Below, in pieces: positions 50,256 through 59,511 of a stretch of DNA of 64,000 nt; within the stretch, counting starts at the first letter, position 1, and each line of letters starts with the position of its first letter. Made by a program: the position numbers and the translations under genes. The notes under the pieces are model-generated. The model was not told where the DNA came from, ran no database searches, and saw only the letters and a list, made by a program, of their open reading frames with translations. Source of the DNA: Mumia sp. Pv4-285 (GTDB lineage Bacteria > Actinomycetota > Actinomycetes > Propionibacteriales > Nocardioidaceae); NCBI RefSeq assembly GCF_041320275.1, contig NZ_CP162023.1:1922001-1986000 (forward strand), written 5' to 3'.

Positions 50256-51032
50256 GTGCGCTTCATCCTCGACCCCAAACCGGTGGACTCCGAGCCGGTC
50301 ACCGACGTGGCCATCGCGCATGCGCTGCTACGCCAGGCGGGCGAGGGCAAGATCGGTCCGACGGTGCGCATCAGTGTCCCCGGTTCGCCGACAGCGGCCT
50401 TCGGGCGCTCCGACGTCCGCCGCCCGGGGTTCGCCTCGGCGGCGGAGGCATGTCGTGCTCTCGCCTTCGCGCCGATCGTCCGTGGTGCCGGTGGTCGTGT
50501 CGCCGCCTACACCGAGAAGACACTCGTCATCGACCATGTCAGCCCCGACTCAGACCCCGGCACGGGCATGCGCGACCGCTTTCGCGACTACGGTGCGCTG
50601 ATCACGGCGGTTCTCGCCGAGCTCGGAGTGGACGCACGCGTGGGCGCCGTTCCCGGTGAGTACTGCCCGGGTGAATACAGCATCAACGCGGGCGGGCTCA
50701 CCAAGCTGGTCGGGACCGCGCAGCGGGTCGTGCGAGGAGCCTGGCTCTTCAGCGCCGTCGTCGTCGTCGGTGACGGGCCCACGCTCCGGTCGGCGCTTCC
50801 CGTGATTCACAACCGGCTCGAGCTGCCGTTCCGGCGGCAGTCCGTCGGCTCGGTCGCTGAGGAGGTCCCGGGCGTCCAGGTCGACGACGTCGCCAGCACC
50901 CTGATGCGGCACTACGCCCGGATGACCGACGTCGAGATCGACACGCTCGACGACGCGACGAGGGGTCGAGCGGAGAGTCTTCAGGCCGACCACCGTGTGG
51001 GTCGTGAGGGCGAGGTCCGACGGCCCGCATGA
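50256..51032 (+). CDS. Lipoate--protein ligase family (biotin/lipoate A/B) protein
   Basis: A 258-residue protein of the lipoyl/biotinyl ligase fold. The core runs from PTVRISVPGSPTAAFGRSD through RVAAYTEKTLVIDHV and PGEYCPGEYSINAGGLTKLVGTAQRV, whose Lys is the conserved adenylate-binding lysine, to GAWLFSAVVVV. It may attach lipoate or an analogue to carrier domains; the substrate is uncertain. The stop overlaps coaE (ATGA). Confidence 0.85.
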   Translation: MRFILDPKPVDSEPVTDVAIAHALLRQAGEGKIGPTVRISVPGSPTAAFGRSDVRRPGFASAAEACRALAFAPIVRGAGGRVAAYTEKTLVIDHVSPDSDPGTGMRDRFRDYGALITAVLAELGVDARVGAVPGEYCPGEYSINAGGLTKLVGTAQRVVRGAWLFSAVVVVGDGPTLRSALPVIHNRLELPFRRQSVGSVAEEVPGVQVDDVASTLMRHYARMTDVEIDTLDDATRGRAESLQADHRVGREGEVRRPA

Positions 51033-51640
51033 CACGAGTCGGACTGACCGGCGGTATCGGTGCCGGCAAGAGCGCGGTGACGTCGCTGCTTCGAGCCCGC
51101 GGAGCCGTCGTGGTCGATGCGGACGTGCTGGCACGCGAGGTCGTCGAGCCGGGCACGCCTGGTCTGGCTGCGGTCGTCGACCGGTTCGGAGCCGAGGTCC
51201 TCGACGCGGAGGGTCGGCTCGACCGGCCCGCTCTCGGCGCGCTGGTCTTCGCCGACGCCTCGGCCCGGCGCGATCTCGAGGCGATCATCCACCCACAGGT
51301 GCGGGTTCGGGCAGCCGAGCTCGAGGCCGCAGCCGGCGACGGCGCGGTCGTCGTCCATGACGTCCCGCTGCTCGTCGAGACCGGCCAGGCCGCGGCGTAC
51401 GACGTGGTGGTCGTCGTCGATGCGCCGGTCGAGACCCAGATCGACCGTCTGGTCACAAAGCGCGGCATGTCTCGGGATGAGGCCGAGGGCAGGATCGCGG
51501 CGCAGGCTTCCCGCGACCAGCGCCTGGAGGCCGCAGACGTGGTGATCGACAACACAGGCTCGCTCGACGACCTCGAGCACGCTGTCGACAGCCTGTGGTC
51601 CTCGTTGTCGAGCGGCGAGGATGTCAGCCGCCGGCGTTAG
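51029..51640 (+). CDS. coaE: Dephospho-CoA kinase
   Basis: A 203-residue P-loop kinase completing coenzyme A synthesis by phosphorylating the 3'-hydroxyl. The P-loop GGIGAGKS covers residues 8-15; VVDADVLAREVVEPG, HPQVR and VVHDVPLLVETG are family motifs. ATG 51029 overlaps the upstream stop, indicating coupling with the lipoate ligase-like gene. The usual domain length is kept, without the C-terminal UPF0157 fusion of mycobacterial CoaE. Its TAG stop forms the first half of the next gene's TAGCGT box. Confidence 0.94.
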   Translation: MTRVGLTGGIGAGKSAVTSLLRARGAVVVDADVLAREVVEPGTPGLAAVVDRFGAEVLDAEGRLDRPALGALVFADASARRDLEAIIHPQVRVRAAELEAAAGDGAVVVHDVPLLVETGQAAAYDVVVVVDAPVETQIDRLVTKRGMSRDEAEGRIAAQASRDQRLEAADVVIDNTGSLDDLEHAVDSLWSSLSSGEDVSRRR

Positions 51641-51643
51641 CGT
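51638..51643 (+). promoter_or_regulatory. Putative -10 box (TAGCGT) for leaderless NmrA-like gene
   Basis: TAGCGT begins with the coaE stop and is followed by six bases and ATG 51650. Confidence 0.5.
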
Positions 51644-51649
51644 TGCCGG

Positions 51650-52540
51650 ATGACCACCATCGCTGTCACGACACCCACCGGGCACGTGGGTTCGCGGGTG
51701 GTGCGCCTCCTCGTCCAGGCCGGCGTACGCCCGATCGTCCTCCTCCGCGACGCCGGTCGCCTCGACCCCGATCTGCTGCCGCACGTGGATCCTCGCGAGG
51801 GTGACCTCCACGATCCGGACTACGTCGTTGCTGCGACCGAAGGCGTTGACGCACTGTTCTGGGTCGATCCCACCGACCTGAGCGTCGACGACCCCAACGC
51901 CTCGACGCGCGCCCTCGCCGAGAACGCCGCTGCTGCGGTGAGCCGGCACGCGATCTCGCGGGTCGTGCTCCAGAGCAGCGCCGGCGCGGAGCTCCGCCGG
52001 GGCGCCGGCCTGATCGACGGACTCGGTGCGGCGGAGGAGATCCTCGGGGCGACCGACGCTGACCTGCTCGCTCTGCGGTGCGGATACTTCTTCACCAACC
52101 TCCTCGACGACCTCGACTCGCTGCGCGCGGGTGTCCTGACAACAGCGATGACGCCGGACCGGCCGCTCCCGTGGGTGGCCCCGCACGACGTCGGTGACGT
52201 GGTGGCGGCAAATCTCCTCAGCGGAGCCTGGTTGGGGCTGCGCGTCCAGGGGGTCCACGGGCCTCAGGACCTCTCCTTCGCCGACGTCGCCCGGACGGTC
52301 ACCGAGGTCACGGGGCACCCGGTGGCGGCCCAGCAGATCGGCGACGACGAGCTGGCGGCTGCGCTCACCTCGGTGGGGATCCCCGAGGGTGCCGCGCGCG
52401 GTGTGGTGGGAATGTCTGCGGGACTCCGCGACGGTTACGTGCCCGAACAGACGCGGGACGCGCTGACGACGACTCCCACGACGCTCGCGGCGTGGGCGTA
52501 CGACGAGCTCCGCCCGGCGCTCGCCCCGCAGCCGACCTGA
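51650..52540 (+). CDS. NAD(P)-binding NmrA-like protein
   Basis: A 296-residue atypical short-chain dehydrogenase. The N-terminal dinucleotide motif TPTGHVGSRVVRLLVQAG and the ISRVVLQSSAGAELRRG strand match NmrA/SDR-a5-type proteins; no YxxxK catalytic pair is clear, suggesting a sensor or a non-classical reductase. A C-terminal region with VTEVTGHPVAAQQI completes the fold. Substrate unknown. Confidence 0.85.
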   Translation: MTTIAVTTPTGHVGSRVVRLLVQAGVRPIVLLRDAGRLDPDLLPHVDPREGDLHDPDYVVAATEGVDALFWVDPTDLSVDDPNASTRALAENAAAAVSRHAISRVVLQSSAGAELRRGAGLIDGLGAAEEILGATDADLLALRCGYFFTNLLDDLDSLRAGVLTTAMTPDRPLPWVAPHDVGDVVAANLLSGAWLGLRVQGVHGPQDLSFADVARTVTEVTGHPVAAQQIGDDELAAALTSVGIPEGAARGVVGMSAGLRDGYVPEQTRDALTTTPTTLAAWAYDELRPALAPQPT

Positions 52541-52607
52541 GCGGGCCGGCGGGGGACGGCGCCCGGCTCGGGTGGCGTGTCGGGGCGGACCGTAGTTGCG
52601 TGGAGGA

Positions 52608-52967
52608 ATGACCGTCACACGATTCCAGGACCTGCCGCTGGCCGACCGTGACCGCGAGTGGGACGGAGCAGCAGCCGAGAAGAGGGTCCGCGCCTGGGCC
52701 GACGCCGAGGACGGGCCCAACGACAAGTACCGCGACGCTCATCTCTGGTACGACGGGGACTCGCCGGACAATTTCACGTCCTACAAGATGCTGGTCGCCG
52801 ACGTGGTGGACGGGCACATGCGCGCCGTGCCCCGAGGCCTCATGGCCGCTGCGGGCGTGCTGGAAGGCGCCCGTAGTGGTGTCGACATCCCCTCAGACGA
52901 GGTCGATCGGGTGAAGGCGCATGTCGCGCGCTACTACGAGAAAATGGGCGACGACCCGCCCTGGTAG
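52608..52967 (+). CDS. Small hypothetical protein resembling a phage-protease-associated domain
   Basis: A 119-residue acidic protein without helices for membrane insertion. Its C-terminal half (HMRAVPRGLMAAAGVLEGA and VDRVKAHVARYYEKMG, ending PPW) recalls a short module found with HK97-type phage prohead proteases and in stand-alone actinobacterial proteins; this is from memory of the pattern, not a search. TGGAGGA abuts the ATG. It ends TAGACC and converges on the sigB gene. Function unknown. Confidence 0.7.
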   Translation: MTVTRFQDLPLADRDREWDGAAAEKRVRAWADAEDGPNDKYRDAHLWYDGDSPDNFTSYKMLVADVVDGHMRAVPRGLMAAAGVLEGARSGVDIPSDEVDRVKAHVARYYEKMGDDPPW

Positions 52968-53005
52968 ACCGCGCGCCGCCGTAGCCCTGCTGCGCCAGGG
53001 ACGAC

Positions 53006-53053
53006 GACGGGCCGGCGCCCTCGACCTCGTCGGTCGAAGGGCACCGGCCCGTC
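53006..53053. terminator. Bidirectional terminator between the small ORF and sigB-like gene
   Basis: A 10-bp outer stem (GACGGGCCGG/CCGGCCCGTC), a one-base mismatch, and an inner GCCCT/AGGGC stem form a long hairpin between convergent genes. Confidence 0.75.
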
Positions 53054-53093
53054 GGTCTTGCTGGACGTGCTTCGTCGTGCGGGACCTGCTCCG

Positions 53094-54044
53094 TCAGGCA
53101 GCCAGATCCGGGTCAGCGATCTTGCGGAGGCGCTGGATCGACTCCCGCTCGAGCTGACGGACCCGCTCCGCAGAGATGCCGTGGCGCTTGCCGATGTCGG
53201 CGAGCTTGTGCTGTCGGCCGTCGAGGAGGCCGTACCGGCATCGGATGATGTCGGCCTCGCGCTCGCCGAGGTGCTCCACGAGGCCCGAGAGGCGGTCGCG
53301 CGACTCGGTGTCGAGCACCGCGTGGTCCGGGCCCGGCTGGGTCTCGCGGGCGACCAGGTCACCGAGCGACGTGTCGCCGTCCTCGTCCACGGGGGAGTCG
53401 AGGCTGACGTGGTCGCGGCCCCACGAGATCAGGTCGAGCACACGGTCGACCTCCATGCCGAGCTCCTCGGCGATCTCGGCGGGATCGGGCTCGTAGCCGA
53501 GCTTGCGCTCCAGGTTGCGCCGTGCGGCACCGACCTGGTTGAGCTCCTCGACGACGTGGACGGGAAGGCGTACGACGCGACCCTGCTGCGCGATGCCGCG
53601 GGTGATGGCCTGGCGGACCCACCACGTGGCGTACGTCGAGAACTTGAAGCCCTTGAGGTAGTCGAACTTCTCGACCGCGCGGATGAGGCCGGTGTTGCCC
53701 TCCTGCACGAGGTCGAGCAGCGGCATCTGCGAGCGCCCGTACTTGCGGGCGATCGAGACGACCAGGCGGAGGTTCGCGGTGATGAACTCGTCGATGGCAC
53801 GGTCGGCCTCGGCCGCCATCCACTCGAGCTCCTCCTGGGTGGCGGACTTGGGGGCGCCGCCCTTCTTGCGACCCACGCGGCCCTCCGCGAGGAGGTTCTT
53901 CGCGAGAAGACCGGCTTCGATGGTCTTGCTCAGCTCGACCTCGCGGGCGGCGTCGAGCAGCGGAGTGCGCGAGATCTCGTCGAGGTACATCCCGACGCTG
54001 TCTCGGCCATCGACGCGCTCTCGCACCTGGGTTGCTGTCGTCAC
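53094..54044 (-). CDS. sigB: SigB-like primary-type sigma factor (group 2)
   Basis: A 316-residue sigma-70 protein. Region 1.2 ([17 protein letters not shown]), region 2 ([48 protein letters not shown]), region 3 ([14 protein letters not shown]) and region 4 ([19 protein letters not shown]) are complete. It lacks the Lys/Ala-rich N-terminus of the SigA in this window and resembles mycobacterial SigB, a stress and stationary-phase primary-like factor. GTG 54044 follows AAGGAG. An AT-rich tract (about 54155-54180) upstream may hold its promoter. Confidence 0.88.
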   Translation of the reverse strand: MTTATQVRERVDGRDSVGMYLDEISRTPLLDAAREVELSKTIEAGLLAKNLLAEGRVGRKKGGAPKSATQEELEWMAAEADRAIDEFITANLRLVVSIARKYGRSQMPLLDLVQEGNTGLIRAVEKFDYLKGFKFSTYATWWVRQAITRGIAQQGRVVRLPVHVVEELNQVGAARRNLERKLGYEPDPAEIAEELGMEVDRVLDLISWGRDHVSLDSPVDEDGDTSLGDLVARETQPGPDHAVLDTESRDRLSGLVEHLGEREADIIRCRYGLLDGRQHKLADIGKRHGISAERVRQLERESIQRLRKIADPDLAA

Positions 54045-54196
54045 GCAGACCAGCTCCTTACTTCGTGTTCGGCTCGACCTGTACAACAAGGTCAGCCGCC
54101 GGTCGATTCCGTCCTGCACTGGAAAAGACGAACGGAGCGTGCTAAAGGTGCCGGTCTCAGGTTTTTCTTAACTCAGATCACACGAATCCCGGGAAA

Positions 54197-54742
54197 TCAC
54201 GGCTTCCGGACCTCGAATCGGGCTGTCACGAACGGATCGTCGTGACGCACCTCACGCAGGTCGAGATCGAGACGACGGGGTAGCAGGGGCGCTCCTGAGC
54301 CCAACGTCACGGGTGCGTACGACAGCTCGACGACGTCGAGGAGGCCCTCGTCGGCGAGCTGACCCGCCAGGTCGCCGCCGCCGACGACCCACACGTCCTT
54401 GTCGCCAGCAGCGGCGACCATCTCGGTGTGGACGTCCTTGACGGGACCTTGAGCGAACCGGATGTCGGCTCCGGGAACCGCCGGCAGCTCACGGTGCGTC
54501 ATCACCCAGGTCGGGGCCGGGTAGGCCCACTTCTCAGGATGGTCCAGCAGGGCTTCGTGGTCGAGCAGCCACTGATAGGTGCTCGATCCCATCAGCTGGG
54601 CTCCGAAGCGGGTCCCCAGCTCCTCCATCTCGCCCTGCAGGTCGTCGGACACCGGTTGCGAGAGCAACCACGCGAGCGAGTGGTCCTCGGTGGCGAGGAA
54701 TCCGTCGAGACTGGATGCCGTGTAGTAGATCGTGCGTGTCAT
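54197..54742 (-). CDS. Dihydrofolate reductase-like (RibD C-terminal) protein
   Basis: A 181-residue reductase-fold protein: MTRTIYYTASSLDGFLA start, SSTYQWLLD, VWVVGGGDLAGQLADEGL (NADPH-binding) and the LSYAPVTLGSGAPLLP ending typical of the YyaP/RibD C-terminal group. It probably reduces an unknown small molecule. The ATG is preceded by GACGAT at a six-base distance, an imperfect leaderless arrangement. It lies 37 bases after the oligopeptidase gene end on the same strand. Confidence 0.88.
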   Translation of the reverse strand: MTRTIYYTASSLDGFLATEDHSLAWLLSQPVSDDLQGEMEELGTRFGAQLMGSSTYQWLLDHEALLDHPEKWAYPAPTWVMTHRELPAVPGADIRFAQGPVKDVHTEMVAAAGDKDVWVVGGGDLAGQLADEGLLDVVELSYAPVTLGSGAPLLPRRLDLDLREVRHDDPFVTARFEVRKP

Positions 54743-54779
54743 GTCGCCATCGTCGCGCAGGAGACTGACAGTCGCGGTC

Positions 54780-56927
54780 TCAGTCGCCGACGAGGTCGTG
54801 AGGAGCGCCGGACGTGTCGATGACCCACGCGAGCTCGTACGCGCGCTCCTTCCAGGCCTCGTACCGTCCGCTGACGCCACCGTGCCCGGCGCTCATCTCG
54901 GTCTTGAGCACCACGTCGGCGTCGGCCACCGCCCGCAGACGCGCCACCCACTTGGCGGGCTCGACGTAGAGGACGCGGGTGTCGTTGATGCTCGTGATCG
55001 CCAGGATCTTGGGGTAGGCCTGGGCGGAGACGTTCTCGTACGGCGAGTAGGACTTCATGTAGGCGTAGACCTCGGGGTCGTGCAGAGGGTCACCCCACTC
55101 GTCCCACTCGATCACGGTCAGCGGCAACGACGGGTCGAGGATCGAGGTCAGCGCGTCGACGAACGGGACGACCGCCAGGACGCCGGTGTAGTCCTGAGGA
55201 GCGTCGTTGGCGACGGCACCCATCAGCAGGCCCCCAGCCGAGCCGCCCTCGGCGACGAGACGGTCGTGGGACGTCCAGCCCTCGGCGACCAGGTGGCGGC
55301 CGCAGTCGACGAAGTCGGTGAACGTGTTCTTCTTGTGGAGCATGCGGCCGTCCTCGTACCAGCCCCTCCCCATCTCGCCCCCGCCGCGGACGTGCGCGAC
55401 GGCGAAGACGATGCCTCGGTCGAGCAGCGGCAGTCGCGTCACCCGGAAGCTCGGGTCCATGCTCGCCTCGTACGCGCCGTAGCCGTAGAGCAGCGCAGGG
55501 GAGGTGCCGTCGAGGGAGACGCCCTTGCGTGCGACGACGGAGACCGGCACGCGGACCCCGTCACGAGCGGTCGCCCACAGGCGGTGCTGCTCGTACGCCG
55601 ACGGGTCGTAGCCTCCGAGGACCGGCTGCTGCTTGCGCATCAGCAGCTCGCCCGTCGCCACGACGTAGTCGTAGACCGTCTCCGGCGTCACGAACGACGT
55701 GTAGCCGAGGCGAACGAGAGGTTGCTCCCACTCCGGGTTGGCGCCGACGCCGCTGGTGTAGAGCGGCTCGTCGAAGGCGACGGGCTCGGGACGGCCCAGC
55801 GGGTCACCAGGCGACGCGGCGGGGTCGAGGCGCACGACGGCGACCTGGCTGAGGGCGTCGCGACGGAGGCTCACGGCGACGAAGCCGGCGAACGCGTCGA
55901 CATCCTCCAGACGCGTGTCGGGACGGTGGGCGATCTCGGGACGCCAGTGCTCGGGCCCGGGCGTGGCGACGGGCGCGCTGGCCAGCTCGAAGTTGACGGC
56001 GCCGTCGTTGTGGAGGATCAGGAAGCGGTCCTCGCCGCCGACCACGACGTGGTCCACCGAGTACTCGATGCCTTCGCGGCGCGGCGCGACCACCCGGAAC
56101 TCGCCGGTCGGATCGGTCGCGTCCAGCACCCGGATCTCGGTGGTGATCTTCGAGCCGGACGCGATCACGAGGTAGCGGTCGCTGCGGGTGGCGCCGATGC
56201 CGGTGAAGTAGCGCTCGTCGGTCTCGTGGAAGACGAGCTCGTCGTCCGCGGCCGGCGTGCCGATCGTGTGGCGCCAGACCTTGTCGGGGCGCCACGCGTC
56301 GTCGACCGTCGAGTAGTAGAGGTGCCCGGCGTCGAACGACCAGGTGGCGCCGTACGAGACGTCGGTGACCTCGTCGTCGAGCAGCTCGCCGGTCGTGAGG
56401 TCCTTGACGCGCAGGGTGAAGCGCTCGTCACCGGCGGTGTCGACCGAGTAGGCGAGGAGCGCCCCGTCGCGGCTCACGCTCAGGGCACCCAGCGAGAAGT
56501 AGTCGTGACCGTCGGCCTCCACGTTGCCGTCGAGGAGGACCTCCTCACCGGCGACCGCGACGGCCGAGTCGAGCTCAGGAGGCGTCCAGTCGTCAGGGCC
56601 GGCGATCGGGCACCGGCAGTGGACGGCGTACTCGCGGCCCTCGAACGTCCGCGCGTAGTACCACCAGGAACCGCGGCGGACGGGGACGGAAAGGTCCGTC
56701 TCGAGCACACGCGACTTGATCTCGTCGAAGAGGCGGTCGCGGAGCGAGGCGAGGTGGTCGGTGCGCTCGGCGGCGTACGCGTTCTCGGCCTCGAGATAGG
56801 CGACGGTCTCCGGTGACTCCTTGTCCCGCAGCCACTCGTAGTCGTCGACGAAATCGTCACCGTGGTGGGTCCGGACCTGCGGATGGCGCGGCGCGACCGG
56901 TGGCCGCGAAGCGGAAGACGTGCTCAT
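54780..56927 (-). CDS. ptrB: Oligopeptidase B-like S9 prolyl oligopeptidase
   Basis: A 715-residue serine peptidase. An N-terminal seven-bladed propeller (~80-420) gates a C-terminal alpha/beta-hydrolase: GYGAYEASMDPSF, nucleophile Ser563 in GGSAGG, Asp in SINDTRV and His in SAGHGG complete the triad. The acidic WDEWGDPLHDPEVY segment fits oligopeptidase B, which cleaves after Arg/Lys in short peptides. ATG 56927 overlaps the dinB stop (ATGA), although a TACGGT box six bases ahead of the start could also give its own leaderless transcript. Confidence 0.92.
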   Translation of the reverse strand: MSTSSASRPPVAPRHPQVRTHHGDDFVDDYEWLRDKESPETVAYLEAENAYAAERTDHLASLRDRLFDEIKSRVLETDLSVPVRRGSWWYYARTFEGREYAVHCRCPIAGPDDWTPPELDSAVAVAGEEVLLDGNVEADGHDYFSLGALSVSRDGALLAYSVDTAGDERFTLRVKDLTTGELLDDEVTDVSYGATWSFDAGHLYYSTVDDAWRPDKVWRHTIGTPAADDELVFHETDERYFTGIGATRSDRYLVIASGSKITTEIRVLDATDPTGEFRVVAPRREGIEYSVDHVVVGGEDRFLILHNDGAVNFELASAPVATPGPEHWRPEIAHRPDTRLEDVDAFAGFVAVSLRRDALSQVAVVRLDPAASPGDPLGRPEPVAFDEPLYTSGVGANPEWEQPLVRLGYTSFVTPETVYDYVVATGELLMRKQQPVLGGYDPSAYEQHRLWATARDGVRVPVSVVARKGVSLDGTSPALLYGYGAYEASMDPSFRVTRLPLLDRGIVFAVAHVRGGGEMGRGWYEDGRMLHKKNTFTDFVDCGRHLVAEGWTSHDRLVAEGGSAGGLLMGAVANDAPQDYTGVLAVVPFVDALTSILDPSLPLTVIEWDEWGDPLHDPEVYAYMKSYSPYENVSAQAYPKILAITSINDTRVLYVEPAKWVARLRAVADADVVLKTEMSAGHGGVSGRYEAWKERAYELAWVIDTSGAPHDLVGD

Positions 56928-58336
56928 GGCTCGACCGTACCGGGTCGCAACGACGGGTCGTCCGCGTCGAAGGTGCGTACCGGTCCGGGTCCGGTGTGGC
57001 GGGTCTCGAAGCGCACGGTGACGCGCCCGATGCCGGATCCCCACACCCAGCCGGGGCCGTGCTCGGCGTGGACGACGTCGGCACCCGGCGACCAGCGCGG
57101 GCGGGCCCGGAGGGTACGAGGGGTCGACCCGCCCGTGCCTGCGGCGGCGTCGACCCCCGCAGCCGTCGTGGCGCCGCTCGGGGGGCGGTCGTCCGCGCCG
57201 GCAGCCTCGCGCGGGTCGGCGTGGTCGTCGGCCGGGGCATCGTCGGCCGGGTCGTCGTCGTCCGGGGCGAACAGGTCGTCCTGCACCCAGTCGGCCATGC
57301 CCGACATGCCGACGCCCAGCAGCCGGATGCCCGACGACGTGTCGATCTCGGCGAGGAGCCCGGTCGCGGTGCGCGCGATGACTCGTGCGTCGTCGGTGGG
57401 TCCGGCCAGGGTCGCGGACCGTGTGTGGGTCTCGAAGTCGTGGTGCCGGATCTTGAGGGTGACCGTACGCCCGGACATGCCGTTGCCTCGGAGTCGCTCG
57501 GAGACGCGGCGGCTCATCATCGTGGCGACGTCGGCGAGGATCCGGCGGTCGGTGATGTCGGTCTCGAAGGTGTCCTCGACGCTGAGGGACTTCGTCTCGC
57601 GCTCGGCGACGACCGCCCGGTGGTCCTCGCCTCGGGCGAGCGCGTGCAGCGAGGTGCCGTACGCGGACCCGAGCAGAGAGGTCAGGTCGGGCAGGTCGAG
57701 TCCGCGGAGATCAGCCACGGTGTGGACCCCCAGGCGACGGAGCCGCTCCGCGGTGACGGGTCCGACACCGGGGATCGCGCGCACCGAGAGCGGTGCGAGG
57801 ACCTCCAGCTCGGTGCCAGGGGTCACGACGTGCACGCCGTCCGGCTTGGCGAGCTCGCTCGCGATCTTGGCGAGGAACTTCGACGACGCGATGCCGACGG
57901 ATGCGGTCAACCCGCCGGTGCGCTCGGCGACGTCGCCGCGGACCTGCTCCGCCAGCAGGCGGATGCGTTCCAGGTCGAGGTCGCGGGTGGTCTCGCCGGC
58001 TGCGAGGTCGACGAACGCCTCGTCCAACGACAGCGGTTCGACCAGCGGGGAGATCTCACGCAGTCGGCCCATGACGACGCGGCTTGCTGCACGGTAGGCG
58101 TCGAAGCGCCCGGACAGGTACGCCGCGTGGGGGCAGCGTGCCCGCGCCTCGGCCGTACGCATGGCGGAACGGACGCCGTACTCCCGTGCTTCGTACGAGG
58201 CGGTCGACACGACACCGCGGGCGCCGAGCCCGCCGACGACCACCGGCTTGCCCCGCAGCGACGGCTTGTCGCGCTGCTCGACGGCGGCGAAGAACGCGTC
58301 GAGGTCGAGATGGAGGACGGTGGCCTGGCGGCGCAT
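56924..58336 (-). CDS. dinB: DNA polymerase IV with extra C-terminal domain
   Basis: A 470-residue Y-family translesion polymerase. Catalytic acids lie in LHLDLDAFFAAVEQ and SLDEAFVD; the steric gate and fingers (SYEAREYGVRSAM), the helix-hairpin-helix IPGVGPVTAERLRRLGV and the little finger (VEDTFETDITD, VTLKIRHHDFETHTRS) follow. After ~365 an acidic Asp/Ala linker leads to a ~55-residue beta-type domain (HGPGWVWGSGIGRVTVRFE). ATG 58336 lies six bases after CAGAAT. Shares ATGA with ptrB. Confidence 0.93.
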   Translation of the reverse strand: MRRQATVLHLDLDAFFAAVEQRDKPSLRGKPVVVGGLGARGVVSTASYEAREYGVRSAMRTAEARARCPHAAYLSGRFDAYRAASRVVMGRLREISPLVEPLSLDEAFVDLAAGETTRDLDLERIRLLAEQVRGDVAERTGGLTASVGIASSKFLAKIASELAKPDGVHVVTPGTELEVLAPLSVRAIPGVGPVTAERLRRLGVHTVADLRGLDLPDLTSLLGSAYGTSLHALARGEDHRAVVAERETKSLSVEDTFETDITDRRILADVATMMSRRVSERLRGNGMSGRTVTLKIRHHDFETHTRSATLAGPTDDARVIARTATGLLAEIDTSSGIRLLGVGMSGMADWVQDDLFAPDDDDPADDAPADDHADPREAAGADDRPPSGATTAAGVDAAAGTGGSTPRTLRARPRWSPGADVVHAEHGPGWVWGSGIGRVTVRFETRHTGPGPVRTFDADDPSLRPGTVEP

Positions 58337-58427
58337 GAGTCCATTCTGACTTCGTCCACAGACCTGCTCGTCCCCAGGGACGTCTCGGCGACCGTCACGG
58401 CCCACGGCCAGGACCCACCTTGTCCTC

Positions 58428-59465
58428 ATGACCGATCTCCTGCGCGCACGCACACTGTCCGACCTGATCGGGGTGGTCCCCGCCCTCTTCGGGTTCCATC
58501 CCCACGACTCGCTGGTCGCACTCTGCCTCGACGGACCGTCCGGGCGTGCCGGGTTTCGGCTCCGCACCGACCTGCCGCCCGTCGTCGAGGCCGAGGCGGC
58601 TGCCCGCTCGCTCGTGGGCTACCTCGTCGCCCAGGAGCCCGAGGCGGTCGTCCTGATCGCCTTCGCCGAGGAGGGTCGAGACCACGAGGCCCGTGCCGTC
58701 GTCGACGCCATGACCGAAGGGCTCACCGCTGAGGGTGTGCGGGTGGTCGAGGCCGTCCGCTACGACGGCACGCACTACTTCTCCTACTCGTGCACCGACC
58801 CGGAGTGCTGTGCACCTGAAGGTGTCCCGTGCGACGTGGCGTCGTCGCCGATGCTCGCCGAGGCCGTCTACCGCGGGCTCGAGGTGCTCCCGAGCCGGGA
58901 CGACCTCGTCCGCCGGTACGCCGCCGTCACCGGCCCGGCGCGTCGTGAGGCCGAGCGGGCGACGGCGCGCGAGGCCGCAGCGCTCGGCCGCAGGCGCTCC
59001 TGCCTGCCGGCTCAGCGCGACCCCGACCTCCTGCGGCGGGGCCTCGATCGCGTGCGTCCGATCGTCGAGCGGCTCGACGGACTCGCGGTCGCCGACGGGG
59101 TGGTGCTGTCGATCCCCGACAAGGCCGCCCTGGCGGTGTGGACGTCGCTGATCGTGGTCCGCGACGTGCTCTGGTCGCGCATCACGCACAGCAACGCTGC
59201 AGTGAGCCTCGCGACCTGGCGGGAGGTGGGCGTGAGCGCCGTCGCACCGTTCCAGGCCGCCCCGCTGACGCTGGCGGCGTTCTCTGCATGGTTGTCGGGG
59301 GACGGGGCACAGGCACAGTGCGCGCTCGACCGGGTCGCGGAGGTGGCACCCGGCTATTCGATGGCCGGCCTGGTCCAGACGACACTGACGGGTTGCCTCG
59401 ATCCGCGAGCGTGGCAGGGGATCGGCGAGGACGACGTCCTGCGGACAGTGCCCGGACTCTCCTAG
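58428..59465 (+). CDS. DUF4192 family protein
   Basis: A 345-residue soluble protein: the LIGVVPALFGFHPHDSLVAL start, the YDGTHYFSYSCTDPECCAPEGVP cysteine block and the C-terminal Ala-rich helical part with QAAPLTLAAFSAWLSGDGA are the marks of DUF4192. Clustered cysteines may bind metal. ATG 58428, divergent from dinB, is preceded by CACCTT at six bases. Function unknown. The TAG stop is within the next gene's TAGTCT box. Confidence 0.88.
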   Translation: MTDLLRARTLSDLIGVVPALFGFHPHDSLVALCLDGPSGRAGFRLRTDLPPVVEAEAAARSLVGYLVAQEPEAVVLIAFAEEGRDHEARAVVDAMTEGLTAEGVRVVEAVRYDGTHYFSYSCTDPECCAPEGVPCDVASSPMLAEAVYRGLEVLPSRDDLVRRYAAVTGPARREAERATAREAAALGRRRSCLPAQRDPDLLRRGLDRVRPIVERLDGLAVADGVVLSIPDKAALAVWTSLIVVRDVLWSRITHSNAAVSLATWREVGVSAVAPFQAAPLTLAAFSAWLSGDGAQAQCALDRVAEVAPGYSMAGLVQTTLTGCLDPRAWQGIGEDDVLRTVPGLS

Positions 59466-59468
59466 TCT
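59463..59468 (+). promoter_or_regulatory. Putative -10 box (TAGTCT) for the glutamate-cysteine ligase gene
   Basis: TAGTCT starts at the DUF4192 stop codon; a start near 59475 gives a ~37-nt leader with the GAGAGGGG ribosome site. Confidence 0.45.
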
Positions 59469-59511
59469 GGAGTCGCCCGGGCCGGAGCGGCGCAGGCGAG
59501 AGGGGCACACG

